Shown piece by piece: positions 12,665 through 24,759 of a DNA stretch of 64,000 nt. The stretch spans positions 64,246,228 to 64,310,227 of the forward strand of contig OX638369.1 in the NCBI GenBank assembly GCA_951812925.1, read 5' to 3'. The stretch comes from Calliopum simillimum. Taxonomy: Eukaryota; Arthropoda; Insecta; Diptera; Lauxaniidae. Below the pieces are notes generated by a model. The model did no database searches, was not told the origin of the DNA, and worked only from the letters and a program-made list of their open reading frames with translations. Numbering within the stretch: position 1 is the stretch's first letter; each line of letters starts with the position of its first letter. The position numbers and the translations under genes were made by a program.

Positions 12665-12950
12665 GTGATCTTTGTAAAGTTTCTTATTTTAATCCCTGGT
12701 TCGACCACTCCTCATATAATGTGTAAAGATGTTCTAGAGAAGTGTACGGAAAAGACGGTCCTTGCAAACCTCAATACTAATAAAGAGTCAGAGCCGGATG
12801 TCGTATCAGCCAATGTATTGAGAAAGTATGCTTCAACACTAGTTCGCCCATCTCGTAAGCTTGTGGTCAATTTCCATCATGCCTGAAGGTTGCTAATGTC
12901 CAGCCAGTTTTCAAAAAGGCCCATTGCAATATGCTCAGCCCATTTTCTTA
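12665..12950 (+). pseudogene. LINE reverse transcriptase fragment (jockey/CR1-like)
   Basis: The frame contains VLANLNTNKESEPDVVS, matching the RT region that usually reads L.TNKASGPDGIP. A few residues later comes VLRKYASTLVRP, then after a stop and frame change KVANVQPVFKK, matching WK.A.V.PV.KKG. Only the first RT motifs remain, with no catalytic YADD segment. A degraded fragment of a non-LTR retrotransposon. Confidence 0.7.
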
Positions 12951-12959
12951 GAAAAAATA

Positions 12960-14890
12960 TCACATACCTCTCTGATTATATAAGTATGTAATTTATCCAT
13001 GCGATGTGCAGTGGCTGATAAACATTTTTTTTTTTTCTTTTTCTAGTAAAAATACGTTTACATAAAAATGTATTTCAAACTTACTCATCAAACCACTTGT
13101 CAAATCAGTTAAAAACCAAAATTTTTATTTTTGATCAAGTAGTCTAGCAAACTAAGTATTTGATGAGTATACATATTCAAATCCGTACATTTTTTTGCAT
13201 ACGCCAAAATTAGTGGTGCCAAAATAAACTGTAGGTTTGAACAGCCCTTAACAAAATTTCATGCAGAAAATTTGGGTTAAGTAAATAAAGTAGTATGTCT
13301 GTGCCTTTGGTTGCAAATTTTATTTTCGTTTTCATATTTCATGAGATCTTCAGCTTGACGTTGCCAGAGTTGTCAGCAATATAACATGGTAATAAATACC
13401 GTTACTTTGACTAGTTGCATACAGACACAACAGTAAAACAAAAATAAAATGTGAAAAAAAGTTCAAGACTCTTAAGTAAAATAAGGCAATCTTTATTTCG
13501 CACAGGAACAGCGACGCTTCAGTGATTTTTAAATGCTGCACATGCGCAGAAGCTAAAACAACAATTGCATGACAACAACCACAGCCACAGCACGGGGCAA
13601 TACAGCATAATTCTAAGCTGCTGCAAAAGTAGCGGCGATAAAAGCAAAAATTCGACCTGCATATACATAGCTCTTAACAATACGGAAAACAATTATGAGC
13701 AACAACAAGAATAAGAACACAACGATAAACAACATTATCAGACCCCGGTAAGCGTACGTACGCTGATGCATGCGGTGCTGATTCCTAATGTCGGTGCTAT
13801 GGCGGCTGCTGCCAAAGTCGGTGCTCGTTGGCGCGGACATAAAAACCGCGAAAATGCATTTGCAATTAGAGAAAGGTACTAAACCACAACAATACAAGAA
13901 CAAAAAGCAACTTCCACACAAACATCAACCATCTTAAGAAAAATAATAAGAAGCAGAACAAGAAGGAGTTTTAAAATAGACAACAACACAGCCACAATCT
14001 CGAAATTTACGGTTCTAACAATTTTATTACCAATTTTTAAGACGCTACATTCTTGCACCAACCAACTGGCGCGCAAAAAAAATGCGGGGATTTTCCACAC
14101 ACAAGTCACGTTCCATTAAAAAAAAAAATTAGAAGTCAATCAAGGGGAAAGATTTTGTCATGGCAGAAGTATAGGTATCTTGGATATACACATATCAAAA
14201 TCAGTTTTTAAAATAAATTATTCGCTTAAGCTAATGAATCATGCAATGTGCTGAAATCGATCAGTTCGTGCTTAATCAATAGCGCCTTTATTTTTTTCGA
14301 TCAATTCTGAAATATTTTTCGATGTCGGATGTCAACAAATCCGAAGTCTGTGCTAATTAGACACTCTGCAAAGTATTTTGTAGTTAAGCATTGGAAGGGA
14401 GCCTTTATGGTAGCCGGAAGCAGTATCGACCAAAATCATTGTAAAGAGGACTGCATTAATGAACGCTTTATCAATTGGTTAAGGTGATAAATGCATAATT
14501 TCCTTATTTTTGTACACGTAATGTAGTACTCATGAGAAAATCTGTTATCTTAGTTATTCTCCAATTAAGTTATGTGAATGTGCGACTAAAATATTTAATA
14601 TAGCTGCGAAAATAAGAAATATTCACTCTCGTGTCCAGATTAGTTTGGTTAACCCCAAATTTTTCTTATTATAAATGCCTAATTAAGCCGGTGTTAGGTG
14701 TTCCTATTCAAGAAAATTAAGAGTGTATATAATAGCATTCCCGGCAAACGTTGTTCTGTACTTTTTCTGTAGGTGGCGCGATGAGTTCGATTTGAACGAA
14801 AGCTGCTATAGGTGCAGAGGTTTATCATTTAAACTATTTTTTTTGTATAGCGTGCGCAACAAACTCATGTCCGATCCCTGCTATTTTTTG
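12960..14890. other. No recognisable gene; one GC-richer patch
   Basis: Mostly AT-rich. A patch at about 13740-13870 is markedly richer in GC and, on the minus strand, is open as MSAPTSTDFGSSRH... It could be an exon or 5' UTR remnant, but I recognise no family. A short inverted pair TACTCATCAAA/TTTGATGAGTA bounds about 90 bp at 13082-13172. Confidence 0.4.
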
Positions 14891-15289
14891 CAAATGGTCG
14901 ACAATATTTGTATCTATCTTCCAAGTTTTATAGCAAAAGCTGCTATTCCTACAGAGATACAGCATTAAATAATTTTTATTTCATGACGGATGCAATATCA
15001 GGGACGTGAACCGGTTTTGAACCGGAAAACCGCTTTTTTCTACTAATTAACTGAACCATTAACCGAATCGAAATTTTCACAAATATTTGATCCGAACCGA
15101 AAACCGAACCGCTTTTTATAAAGGTTCAAAGGTTCGTTTCGACCAATTTTCAATAGACAAATTTTCCCCACTTTTTAATTTTTTCTTTTGTTAAATATGA
15201 TAATACCATGTTTGTTTACCATGTGGCAATATCATATGTAAAGATCAATGACAATCCATCTTATTTGACAGACCGACATGTCCGAAATT

Positions 15290-15801
15290 TTGTTGCGGAA
15301 CCAATATGTTTTGGCTGCTGTATTATAAATACCTTAATCCACAGTATCAAATTCTCCCTACTGATTCAGAAAAAAATACTGTAATTGAACATATTTTACA
15401 TGTTTTTAATCTAAAATCTAAACTGAATAGTATATATGCAGGCTACTCTCGACACGTCAATATCTTCGAAATTTATTACCGATGATGAAATTGATGAAAT
15501 TTTAAAAGAAATAGGGAAGAAAGAGACAAAGTTTGATAATAGATCATTAAATGAAAAAATCAAATCGTTTGATAATACAAAGCGTGTTTCAAATAATGTT
15601 GATGTTTTGAACTTTTGGAATAACTACCGAGACAAAGAGTTATCTGAATTAGCAGAAATTATTTTTGGTGTTCCAGAAACTTAGGTTTCGGTAGAGAGAG
15701 CATTTTCTACCCTAAAATTTATCCTCGGAGACCTGCGCGGAAATATTGACGAGGGCTTGCTAGAAGATATTCTTCTCGTCAATCTCAACTTATTTTTGTA
15801 A
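15290..15801 (+). pseudogene. hAT transposase C-terminal (dimerisation) relic
   Basis: Reading across a frameshift, the upstream part gives LAAVL then QILPTDSEKNTVIEH, the usual hAT L.AV.LDPR... region. The main frame from 15436 continues to FWNNYRDKELSELAEIIFGV, a stop at 15682, then VSVERAFSTLKFILGDLRGN and LLEDILLVNLN. This is the hAT C-terminal dimerisation domain with the SVERAFS signature. The stop and frameshift make it non-functional. The RNase-H catalytic part is absent. Confidence 0.88.
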
Positions 15802-15878
15802 ACCAAATTTTTTTATTAAATACGAATTTTTTACTAAGTACTTTTAGCGTATGACATAAATTATATGTAAGTACATAT

Positions 15879-16141
15879 ATCATCGGGTTAAAACTACAAC
15901 TAGACATCTACATTTTTTGATATTTTAAGTTAAGTATAGAAAAACATGAAGTACTTGAAAATGGCTATACGGCTCAGCTAAGTCGGTTTTTTGAAATTAA
16001 GTCCTCGTCCAATTTTATATAAAAAATAAAAAGCAGAAAATTTCTAAACTCTTCCAAAAATCGAATTTCAAAAAACGTAAAAACTTTTTTCTCAAAACAA
16101 TAAAAATGCAGATGTCTAGTTGTAGTTTTAACCCGACGATA
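15879..16141. mobile_element. MITE with ATATCGTCGGGTTAAAAC ends, copy 1
   Basis: Long inverted ends (left variant has CATCGGGTTAAAAC, right has the GTCGGGTT form), continuing into AACTAGACATCTACAT. About 260 bp, nested inside the hAT element. A second copy at 30686-31817 is split by another insertion. No coding capacity. Confidence 0.75.
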
Positions 16142-16608
16142 TGTTTCTGTATTCTTTTGGATTGCTACTGAATAAAAATAACCAAATATTCATAGTTTCT
16201 TTTTTAATTCCCGATCCGTTGAACCGAACCGAAACCCCGGATTGGTTCAATCCAAAAATGCAAAAAGGGTTCGAACCGCTGAACCGAACCGACCAAATTT
16301 TTCACCCGGTTCACGTCCCTGTGCAATATCTTCTTGCGCAATCCACTTTTTGTACGTTGATTGGTAGTCAAAATATCTGTCCACGTACCGAATTTTATAA
16401 CAAAAGTGCTGTGCCTCCAGAGATATAGATTTTTTTTTTTTTTTTTTATATGGGCTACAATTTGCCCTCACCCAATTCTCCTTAAGCATAGCCACATACA
16501 GTACAAAACAAATACATAGTGCAACAATGGTTAAGATCGGTTAAGCGGTTTTTAAGTTATAAGGTATCCAACGCACGTACACTACATTTTTATATGCATA
16601 TACATATA

Positions 16609-18464
16609 TTAGAGCGCCCATATGTGCGAAATTCTGATTTTGCTTGCTCCCCGTCCATTTCCTGAAATTAGAGGTCAAAAAAATAAGATCTCAAAAAAAA
16701 ATTTGGAATCGGTAGTGGAATACACCCAGCCAGTTTTCGATCAAAGGTCGAAAAATTGACTAAAAAAAGGAAAGTCGCTATGACTGCCCGTTACTTCAAA
16801 ACTGTTAATTTTTTCATAATATTTTCAAGACAACTTTTGTAGAGCATGACTAGGTCAACATTACCTTCTCAAAAAGTTTTGGTCCAAAAATTAAATTTGT
16901 TGTTGTTTCGGTACAAAAACTTAAATTTTTTAAGAAAATTTTCATGACTTTCTTTCTATAAATTGGTTTTTAGTAATTTCCAAAGGGAGGAATATTTGTT
17001 CTGGAATTCTTATATAGTAGGGAACTAAATATTGATTAATTTAAAGGAAAAATTATTAAAAACTATTAGTTTTTAAGAAATGGAGCCCGCTTCAAAGTTA
17101 AGAAAAAACAATTTTTTTTTATTTTTTCTGCTTAATTTTTAATTTGGTAAGAAACCATTTTGGTAGTCATATTTCCTAAACTAAATTGGGATTGCTGAAC
17201 ACGAAAATAGCATTTATTTTCGTTTTAATGCGTTTTTGGTCTGTTCCAGCAGAGATAATCGAAAATTTCGAATTTCGTGAATGCAGTTCAGGAAAAAATT
17301 TCAATCAAGTTGTCGAGAACTGCACAAAGATGTGAAATTGCACCTGCGCATTTACTAAATAAGAAAAAAAAGTTTTCATAATCTGTTCATGGCATGGTTT
17401 TTTAAATGAGGACGAAAAACGGTATTTAAAAAAAACGGCTACAAACCAAAACCAAAATAGTAATTTTAGATGTAGTTATTAATGCTGAATTCGAAATTGG
17501 ACGCAAAATTGCTGTACCACTTATGGTTTGTGAGATATCTCACCCCTAATGTTCAAAAAACACGATTTTTGAGGTTGTGTAGAACACGCACAAAATCGTT
17601 TTGGTCTGTTTTATTAAATGCGTCATTTAGTACTGTTTTTCTTCTTCAAAATGAGTTACAGTATGGTCTTGTATAACTTTTCTTTAAGAAGTTATGACCA
17701 TTTTAAAATAACATTATAAAAGATATAGTAATATGGCAATTGCTATAGAAAATCCACACATTATTTTTAACTTTCATGATGTCATTTTAAAATGATCATA
17801 ACTTTTTGAAAAAAAAAAAAACCCACAAACCCATTTTATAGCTCATTTTGAAGACAAAAAGCAGTTCTAAATGATGCATTTAATAACAATTAGCAATGCA
17901 TTTTGTTGCATCCAATAAAGTAGCGAATAAAAGAAAAAAATTAAAATACTCATTTTTTTAAAATTGAGACCGGCTCCAAAACTTAAAACTTAATATTTTT
18001 AAATAATTTTTTTTTTTTGTTGAATTAATCAACATTTAATCCCATGTAATATAAGAATTCCAGAACAAATATTCCGCCCTTTAAAAATTATAAAAAACCA
18101 ATTTATAGAAAAAAAGTCATGAAAATTTTCTAAAAAAAATTGTTTTTGTACCGAAACAACAAAAAATTTTATTTTTGAACCAAAACTTTTTGAGAAGATA
18201 ATGTTTACCACGTCATGCTCTACAAAAGTTGTCTTGAAAGTATTATGAAAAAATGAACAGATTTGAAGTAACGGGCAGTCAAAGCTACTTCCATTTTTTT
18301 AGTCAATTTTTCGACCTTTGATCGAAAACCGGCTGGGTTTTTTCCACTACCGATTCCAAATTTTTTTTTGAGATCTTATTTTTTTGGCCTCTAATTTCAG
18401 GAAATGGACGGGGAGCAAACAAATTCTCAACTTTGCACATTTCATATATCTTGTGGGCGCTCTA
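16609..18464. mobile_element. Foldback element B (1.86 kb palindrome)
   Basis: Ends TTAGAGCGCCCA at 16609 and mirror TGGGCGCTCTAA at right, in an ATATAT target. The arms mirror each other for about 500 bp, including the paired blocks CGTTACTTCAAA (16789) and TTTGAAGTAACG (18262). The central part holds a further imperfect inverted repeat related to 19160-19260 and, more distantly, to the sequence near 49.7 and 51.1 kb. No transposase. Confidence 0.8.
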
Positions 18465-18469
18465 ATATA

Positions 18470-19255
18470 TATAGAAAAAGATATATGTAAATGTAAACTA
18501 ACAGAACAAAGAGTTTGCAGTTTTTTCATAGACAAGCTTAAAGCGGTCCCAATTTGGTATGATCGGAGTGTGATTTTTATAGGGTGCTTTCAGTAAAAAA
18601 AATAAATTTGGTATTAATGAAGAAACGTGCGGTCTTGTTAAGAAAAAAAAAATGAGAAGCAGAAAACCGAATCCAGAAAGTTTTTTAATATTCTCAGTAA
18701 GTAAGCAGGAAAGGACATTTCTCTGATTTTGTCTACAAGAGATTCCATAAAATCGCTGAACAGTAAACTCCCAAGCTTCTTTTCTGATTGTATGTCCTAT
18801 CCATTGCTTTTAGTAATAAGTAGCAATTCCATTCTACAAATTCAGAGTTGATTGGAAACTAAACTTCAGTTTTTAACCCCAGGATATTTATTTATTTATT
18901 TTATTTCGGATTGTACAGCAAGACATAGTCTTTTACAGTACATCAATGTTACGTATATGTTTGTGCACTAATGTTTCATTACTCGATTGCTTGCAAATTT
19001 CAAAGCAAGCCTTCGTGCAGAAGCATCTCTGCAGACGGTACTTATGTCGCTGAGTTAAACCTTAGTCTTAGTAACGTTTGAAAAGCGAGTATGAATTTTT
19101 TTTTTTTTTGTGTTTAAAGACGTGTTTGCTTTTAATAAGAAATTTCTTTTTCTCTAAATCAAAAATGTTTTTTCAACACGACTTTTGAGGCGCACAAAAT
19201 TTTCTTGCTCCTTTATATTATATGAATTATTTAGTACTGTTCTTTGTCTTCAGAT
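18470..19255. other. No feature seen
   Basis: AT-rich sequence with fragments resembling the centre of foldback B near 19160-19260. No gene. Confidence 0.4.
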
Positions 19256-20995
19256 GGACGTCCATTAAGTTAGCAGAGCGAAAATGACAGAGCTGAAAAA
19301 AATATGCCCTAATAATAGGCTAATTAAAGGCTAATTATGGGCTGTAACGCCGAATTTTAGGCTATTCATTTAAAAAAAAAAAGTTAGCTAGCAGAGCTAT
19401 TTCGATAAAACACATATGGGACGTATATTAAACTAATAAGCAGTCAATAATTATAGGCTATTTAAATGCCCCATCGCCAAAAGAAAAGCTTTTCATTTAA
19501 AAAAAAAAAAATGTACCAAATCAATTTTCTTGAAATAAAGAGTTTTTAATACCGTAATCAGGGGTGACTTTGACATCCGGGGGCGACTTTAACCGGCAAG
19601 AAAAAAAAGATTAAAATCGTAATATTATCACCCCAAAGACTAGTTATCGATTTGTATTGGGTCAATCAGTATCCTTGAGGTATTGGCTTTTTGCGTCTGT
19701 TTTCAATATTTGATTTGAGCGCGAACTTTCGGATTTATTGTTGCATTTTCTAAAAGTTGTCTTATGCCGGATTTTTTAACACTCAGAAAATTACTACTTA
19801 TTGACCAGAAAGAAAATTGCTGGTGTTAGATGAGTGATATAACTAGAACTATTATTTAATTTACTTCCCTAATCCATCGACTATGGTGGATATATTTGCC
19901 TCTAAGTATTTTTAATGCATTTTTATATGAGAGTATGTTAGAAAACAATGTTTTTGGGGTGACTTTGGACCGGTCGAAATAGTGAAAATAAAGTCTAGTC
20001 TTTTGCCAAAGTGAAATTATATTTTCCTTTTTATTTTTGTAAAACAATTGGCTGCCCAGAAAAGATATTTGCTATTATTTATTTAGCGAAATTTTGCAAA
20101 AAATTAAGCCACCGAAGCCCTTTAACAAATGAGGCATTTTTAAAGTTACCTACTAAGAATTTATTTCGTTTTTTAAATTTTTTCAATCAAGTATTTTTTT
20201 TTCTAATTTTTAATCGATTTTAAGCTTGTTTTTGTGGATTTTTTAAGTTCTGCTTAGCTTTTAATATTAGCATTGTTATTTGATGTAACTTATGTACCAA
20301 TAAGTAAAGCATACCAAAGGCTAAAATTGAATGAAATTTTTCGGTTAAAGTCGCCCCACCGTTGAGGTGACTTTAACCCACTTACAAAAATATTATTTTA
20401 AAATATTTGTAATTACTACGTATAAACTATATTACATGACATTAAAGCTGATACCCCCACAAAAAATTAAGAGTAATAATAATAAAACCATTAACTTTAT
20501 TAAAATTGTTAAAATTATAGGCTCCTAAACTTGGAAATTCTGTTTTTTTGTATCAAAGTCACCCCTGCTTACGGTAACAACAATTCCAGACAAAAAAAAA
20601 ACAAAAACAACAACAACAACTTTACTACCCCTACAAAAACAACAAAGGGAACCAGCTTCACAAGAACAACAGCGTTACAACAACTTTACAACAACAAATT
20701 TCCTACTACAACAACAGTAATTTTTCATAAAAGTAGTTGTAAGTGGGCGGCCTGCGGTCGCAGCTCAGGATTTAAAACTCCGAAAAATCTATCACCGGCT
20801 TCGCGGATCAGTCCGTAATATCTCCAACAAATAGTTTGCTAGTCAAATTGCGCGGGCAATTTTTAATTTTTTTAAATAATAAGTAGCTGCTGCGCTTGTA
20901 TAAGACTGGCCCGCGGCCGAAGGCCGCCGCGAAGCCGGTGTAAGTTTTTTTGAAGTTTTAAATCCTGAGCTACGGACGCAGGCCGCCCACTTACC
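19256..20995. repeat. AAC-rich repeat with GC-rich foldback end, copy A
   Basis: The order is a block starting CATTAAGTTAGCAGAGCG, a TTTTCATTTAAAAA tract, an (AAC)n tract at about 20577-20720, then a GC-rich palindrome at about 20740-20990 with arms AAGTGGGCGGCCTGCG and mirror. Copy B at 48428-48870 has the same order. Copy A is split by the 1.0 kb element at 19552-20574. Translations of the AAC tract (poly-Asn/Thr) are not genes. Confidence 0.75.
19552..20574. mobile_element. 1,023-bp TA-flanked non-autonomous transposon
   Basis: Inverted ends CCGTAATCAGGGGTGACTTT (left) and CCGTAAGCAGGGGTGACTTT (right, reverse strand). TA lies outside on both sides (19550-19551, 20575-20576). The equivalent of copy B at 48640-48650 reads CGAATAACAACAATTC without interruption, giving the empty site with one TA. 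Internal copies of GGTGACTTTAACC-like motifs occur near 19578, 19957 and 20350-20380. No transposase frame. Confidence 0.88.
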
Positions 20996-21004
20996 CCTAT
21001 TTTT

Positions 21005-21320
21005 TTTTTTGAGAAAATCAACTTTTAAGACTTTTCAAAAAATAGCCGCCTTTTTGTGTATTTTCAAAGTTTTCCAAAAATTAAAAATAGAAATCAAAAT
21101 CACATTAAAAAAATTAATTTTTTGACAAAATGGCGGATTTTAAAAAAAAAATTGCATCGACTTTTCGCAAAAACACACTTCAATGCCCATAACATGCAAA
21201 AAAAAAATGTTTTCCCAAAACTAACAATGAGAGATCTCCATTTAGAACAGCTCTGTAAATTTTTATAAAAATCTGAGAACCCAACTGCAAATTTGGAAAA
21301 ATTTGATCTGGAAAGCATTT
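21005..21320. repeat. Dispersed repeat, copy 1 (inverted copy at 33.1 kb)
   Basis: The block holding AATCTGAGAACCCAACTGC and CAAAATGGCGG is found in inverted orientation at about 33105-33345 (GCAGTTGGGTTCTCAGATT). No ends or coding capacity were recognised. Confidence 0.6.
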
Positions 21321-22811
21321 AATTTGCCTGCACTTCAACACTTTTATTATTGAACACAACTTTTGTACTTTTTTAAATAAAATTTCTTTTTCAAAGAAAA
21401 ATCAGCTTAGGATTCTAGGGTTAAGGTTTCTTTAGCACTTTGAAGAAAAAAAATATTATAGTTCTGAATAGTGATATAGTATAATTAGAGTATTTACGGG
21501 TTGATGCAAATTACTATTGTACTTGGAAGCATTTCTACTTAAGTAAAACCATAATGAATTTAAATTCATTTACTTCTAACCCTTAACATATTTTTTACTG
21601 GCCATAGATATGAAATCAAAACATTATTCATCTTGATTTAAAACCACAATATTTAAATTGAATTTATGACTGTAAATGTGGAATTGCCCTGTAACTTTAA
21701 GTTATCAATTCCGTTTAAAATATTATGGGCACCTTTTCTTGTCAGAATGAATGGTTCTTTTTTGTAGATGCAACGCAGCGCGGATACACTCAACTGATTG
21801 TTTATTATTTTAGCCAACTGCGCTTTATTTCACTTTTTTTAGATGAAAATCTGGTATTTTTTGGTTATTTATGTATGCACACACGGTTGTTCTTTTTTTA
21901 AATTTTGTTTTCCTTCTTTTACTGGTTGCTTTTACCACTTTACCAATTGCAACTAAACAAAATACCAACTTGGTCAATGGCGATCTTAACGCGTCGCGTT
22001 CTTGTTTACAACTGAGCTAAGCGCATGCTGTGCAGAAGCTTTTTAAGAAATTCGACCAGTTAAAGAAAGTTCTTCAACTTTTATTCTTAGAGTTTTGCTC
22101 AAGAGAAAGAAAGAGTGTTTCTCAATGTCTTTTGGAGAGCACAAAGAGGCTATAGTGCACAACTTGTGTTGTACCAAACAACCGAATACTTATAGATGTT
22201 GGGAATTATAAACATAATGATGAACAGAATTTCTTATATAGTTTTTTAAATATCAATTCATGCAAATACTTAGTATTAAATAAAAGTCATTATGGCAAAC
22301 ATTAAGTCTTATTCAAAATTGAAAATTCATAGAGACATTTTCCTGAAATGCATCTTCTTCCTCACTATTTTATAAATTTGACTGAAAATCAGGGATCGGA
22401 GCGTTTTCCCGAACTTAAGATCTTGAACTAGCCAAAATCTTGAAAATAAAATCTCAAAAAATAAAAACATTAAAAAAAAAACCAGGAATAAAAAAATCTT
22501 GAAAAATTAATAAGTCTACTTTTTTTAAATAAATAAACGACGAGAACGTGTTGGTATTTGGTCCATTTATGAGCTCTGATGTTTTCATAACATATTAAGC
22601 CAGAGATTGAAAATTTCGATTTTTTTCTCATATTTATTTTAAATAATATATTTGTTGATCCTAGAGATATATTTTGACCGATTGCCTTCAAAAACTGTAG
22701 ATTTAGACTTTTGTGTCGGTTATTGACAACAATTTTTATTTGTTGTTCCTTTTTTAAGTAATTTTTGTATTGGTTGCCGTTCTCCTCCTTTTCATTTTTG
22801 CTATTCTGGTT
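21321..22811. other. No recognisable gene
   Basis: AT-rich. A less biased stretch at about 21960-22150 (GCGTCGCGTTC, GAGAAAGAAAGAG) might be regulatory or LTR-like, but no matching second copy or terminal signature was found. Confidence 0.4.
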
Positions 22812-23147
22812 TTAACCACAATGCTCTCTTTCCCAATTACCAACAATAACACCAAGTCGTCGATGCCAAGCCTCTGCAGAGTTTTGGATGAGAGGTATGT
22901 TGCTTTCAATAGCATCTGCTACTGACCAGATATTTGGTGGGTATTTTGGGACTTTAACTTTTTTTGATTTACCTGTGATACGTCTGCTGCAAAGTTTTCC
23001 CCAGTTTGGCAGTAATAATTTTTTCTCTCCATTTTGAAGAATTTGGCTTGAAGCTGATAAATAGCATTTAAATTCCTCCGCCGCACACAGGAGCAGCTGG
23101 TATGAAAAGCTGGAGTAAATTAAATTTTTGGAATTGAAATACGACAC
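22812..23147 (-). pseudogene. MULE-type transposase C-terminal fragment
   Basis: The minus-strand frame contains RITGKSKKVKVPKYPPNIWS followed by VADAIESNIPLIQNSAEAWH and RRLGVIVGN. This matches the end of MULE transposases, where P..IWN...... PRTNN.VEGWHR is conserved. Only the last third is present. The 5' residues are poorly matched, and no inverted ends were recognised. Transposase family call is moderate to good. Confidence 0.65.
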
Positions 23148-23852
23148 AAAATACCACCGGGACTAAAAACTAGAATATCTAGTGTATCTAAGTCCATTTT
23201 TACAAAATACAATTACGAGCTTATTAAGGCGCTAAAGCTGCTAAAAGTTAGTTATTTCGTTTCAGATAAAATTTACCATAGACAGCGTAGTAAATTGAAT
23301 TTCCATTTTATTGCAATTTTGTGCGGATTTGAATATTTCGTAATAGTTGCATCAATACTATGAAGTTAGAAGAATATTTATTATGTGACATAATTTATTC
23401 AAATAACATTTGTTACTCCTATAGAAAATTCATACTTTTTCCAATAAAAAATTTTAATTAAAACCATAAACAATAGTACTATATTTGGTTGTGAGTTAGC
23501 GCGAGTTGACGATACATTTTCACTGTGAAACCACCCCGACGGTATTGACTTTCAGAAAGATAAAAAATATTCTGCCCGGATTTGCGCGCCCGGTAAATAT
23601 TGCTAAGTTTTTAAAACAAATCCTGCTTGAATATATACTTCTAACTATGTATATAAAATCGTTGGTGCGCCTCCTAAGCCACTAACCGTATTGACACCAT
23701 ATTCACACCATATGTTTTTTTAGTTCCGATTGGCTTACAATTAATATGAAGTGGATCAGACAAGGGAGTGTGGCACCCCCATATAAAAAACAACAAAAAA
23801 TTTTTTGTTTTTGTGTGTTTTTTGTCATCGCATCACGCCTAAAGCACTAAAT
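23148..23852. other. No feature seen
   Basis: AT-rich. No gene or repeat end recognised. Confidence 0.4.
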
Positions 23853-23975
23853 CAGTGATCGGCGTCCTATAGCACAATTGTGCACTCAAAAATTTATCTA
23901 TCTCTGTCTATCCTTTTGTAACTTTCATCTTTCTTCTCTCAAACATAAATTCTCTCTTAAATTTGCCGATCACTG
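23853..23975. mobile_element. 123-bp hAT-type MITE
   Basis: Inverted ends CAGTGATCGGC and GCCGATCACTG with a perfect 8-bp duplication CACTAAAT (23845-23852, 23976-23983). The size, CAG start and 8-bp duplication place it with hAT-mobilised MITEs. Confidence 0.88.
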
Positions 23976-24544
23976 CACTAAATATATGGAAGCCATATAT
24001 TTACCATATCTGCGCCTAACCTTCGGCCAAATCATTATCGCGAAAAAAGAGGATTAAATAATACCGCTTTGCATCCCACATACAAAATCTGTATGCAAAT
24101 AAAACACTCAAAACACTTTATCACCTATCCTACAAAAAATAGAGGGAATTGAAGCAAGTGGCTCTTTTAATCAGCCGATTAATTATTTTAGCTCCCTTAC
24201 GTTACTTGTGTGCGCACCTCTGCTATAGTATATATATATTTTTTGAATGGCCATAAATTCCAGTTTTCAAATCAGTCGAAAAATCCAAAATCGGTTAAGA
24301 ACTGAACTACAAATTTTTAAGTGCACAAGTCACCCAAAAACAGTTTTTTAAGGGTAACTTAAGATTTTTAGGGTAAATTTAAATTTTTAGGAATTTTCAA
24401 GTGTGTTAGTGACATTTATATATTGAAAATTGATTTTTTTAATTGAACTTTTAGTCATATATTTGCAAAGATCGATTTACATATAAATCTATCAATGCAT
24501 TTTCTAACACATAAGTATGACAAATCAAGGAACGGATTAAAAAC

Positions 24545-24602
24545 ACGGCTATAATGACATATATTTCGTCTTTCGCCACAAAGACTCATCAGACTTTTTT
24601 TG
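24545..24602 (-). ncRNA. Hammerhead-ribozyme-like motif, copy 1
   Basis: On the minus strand: CTGATGA, a 6-bp stem II (GTCTTT/AAAGAC) closed by a 6-nt loop, then GAAA, then a very short stem III (ATA-TA-TGT) ending in GTC. These are the invariant core residues of the hammerhead ribozyme in order, with cleavage expected after GTC. Stem I next to the core is weak (about three pairs). The tiny stem III resembles the minimal hammerheads known from Penelope-like elements and retrozymes. A tRNA-like module lies about 90 nt upstream on the same strand. Confidence 0.55.
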
Positions 24603-24681
24603 TTGTAATTATAATTATATTTATTTCACTAAATTAATTATAATTAAAAAATTGCAAGTTTGAAAACTTTTTGTGTTTTTG

Positions 24682-24754
24682 GCCTGGGCGGGAGTTGAAC
24701 CACGGACCTCCAGGTTGGTAGCAGAAGTCGTTACCACTGCACCAGCCTTGCCCG
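24682..24754 (-). other. tRNA-like module (Pol III A and B box)
   Basis: Minus strand GGCTGGTGCAGTGGTAACG resembles a D-arm/A box, and GTGGTTCAACTCCCG a T-arm/B box, at tRNA-like spacing. Ends GGGC...GCCC can pair. A full cloverleaf is imperfect, so this is better read as a tRNA-derived SINE head or tRNA relic than a working tRNA gene. Confidence 0.55.
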
Positions 24755-24759
24755 ATTTT

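Larger units (their letters stand above)
14999..16321 (+). mobile_element. hAT transposon, internally deleted (1.32 kb)
   Basis: The termini CAGGGACGTGAACCGG and CCGGTTCACGTCCCTG are flanked by a perfect 8-bp duplication TGCAATAT (14991-14998 and 16322-16329). Both traits are diagnostic of the hAT superfamily. Subterminal GAACCG/CGGTTC motifs are repeated at both ends. It carries the end of a hAT transposase and a nested MITE. Confidence 0.92.
14895..16430. repeat. Diverged tandem pair flanking the hAT element
   Basis: A segment ending ACAGAGATACAG at about 14895-14963 and one ending CCAGAGATATAG at about 16363-16426 are diverged copies, sharing for example ATTTTATAACAAAAG-type blocks. They would be near neighbours without the intervening hAT insertion. 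The function of this older tandem repeat is unknown. Confidence 0.4.

Noticed and set aside
13613..14109. Hydrophobic frames on the minus strand suggesting membrane proteins
   Set aside because: T-rich minus-strand sequence gives Phe/Leu runs by composition, and no family or conserved residues were seen.
20531..20818. Asn/Thr-rich frame
   Set aside because: Translation of the (AAC)n tract in a repeat.
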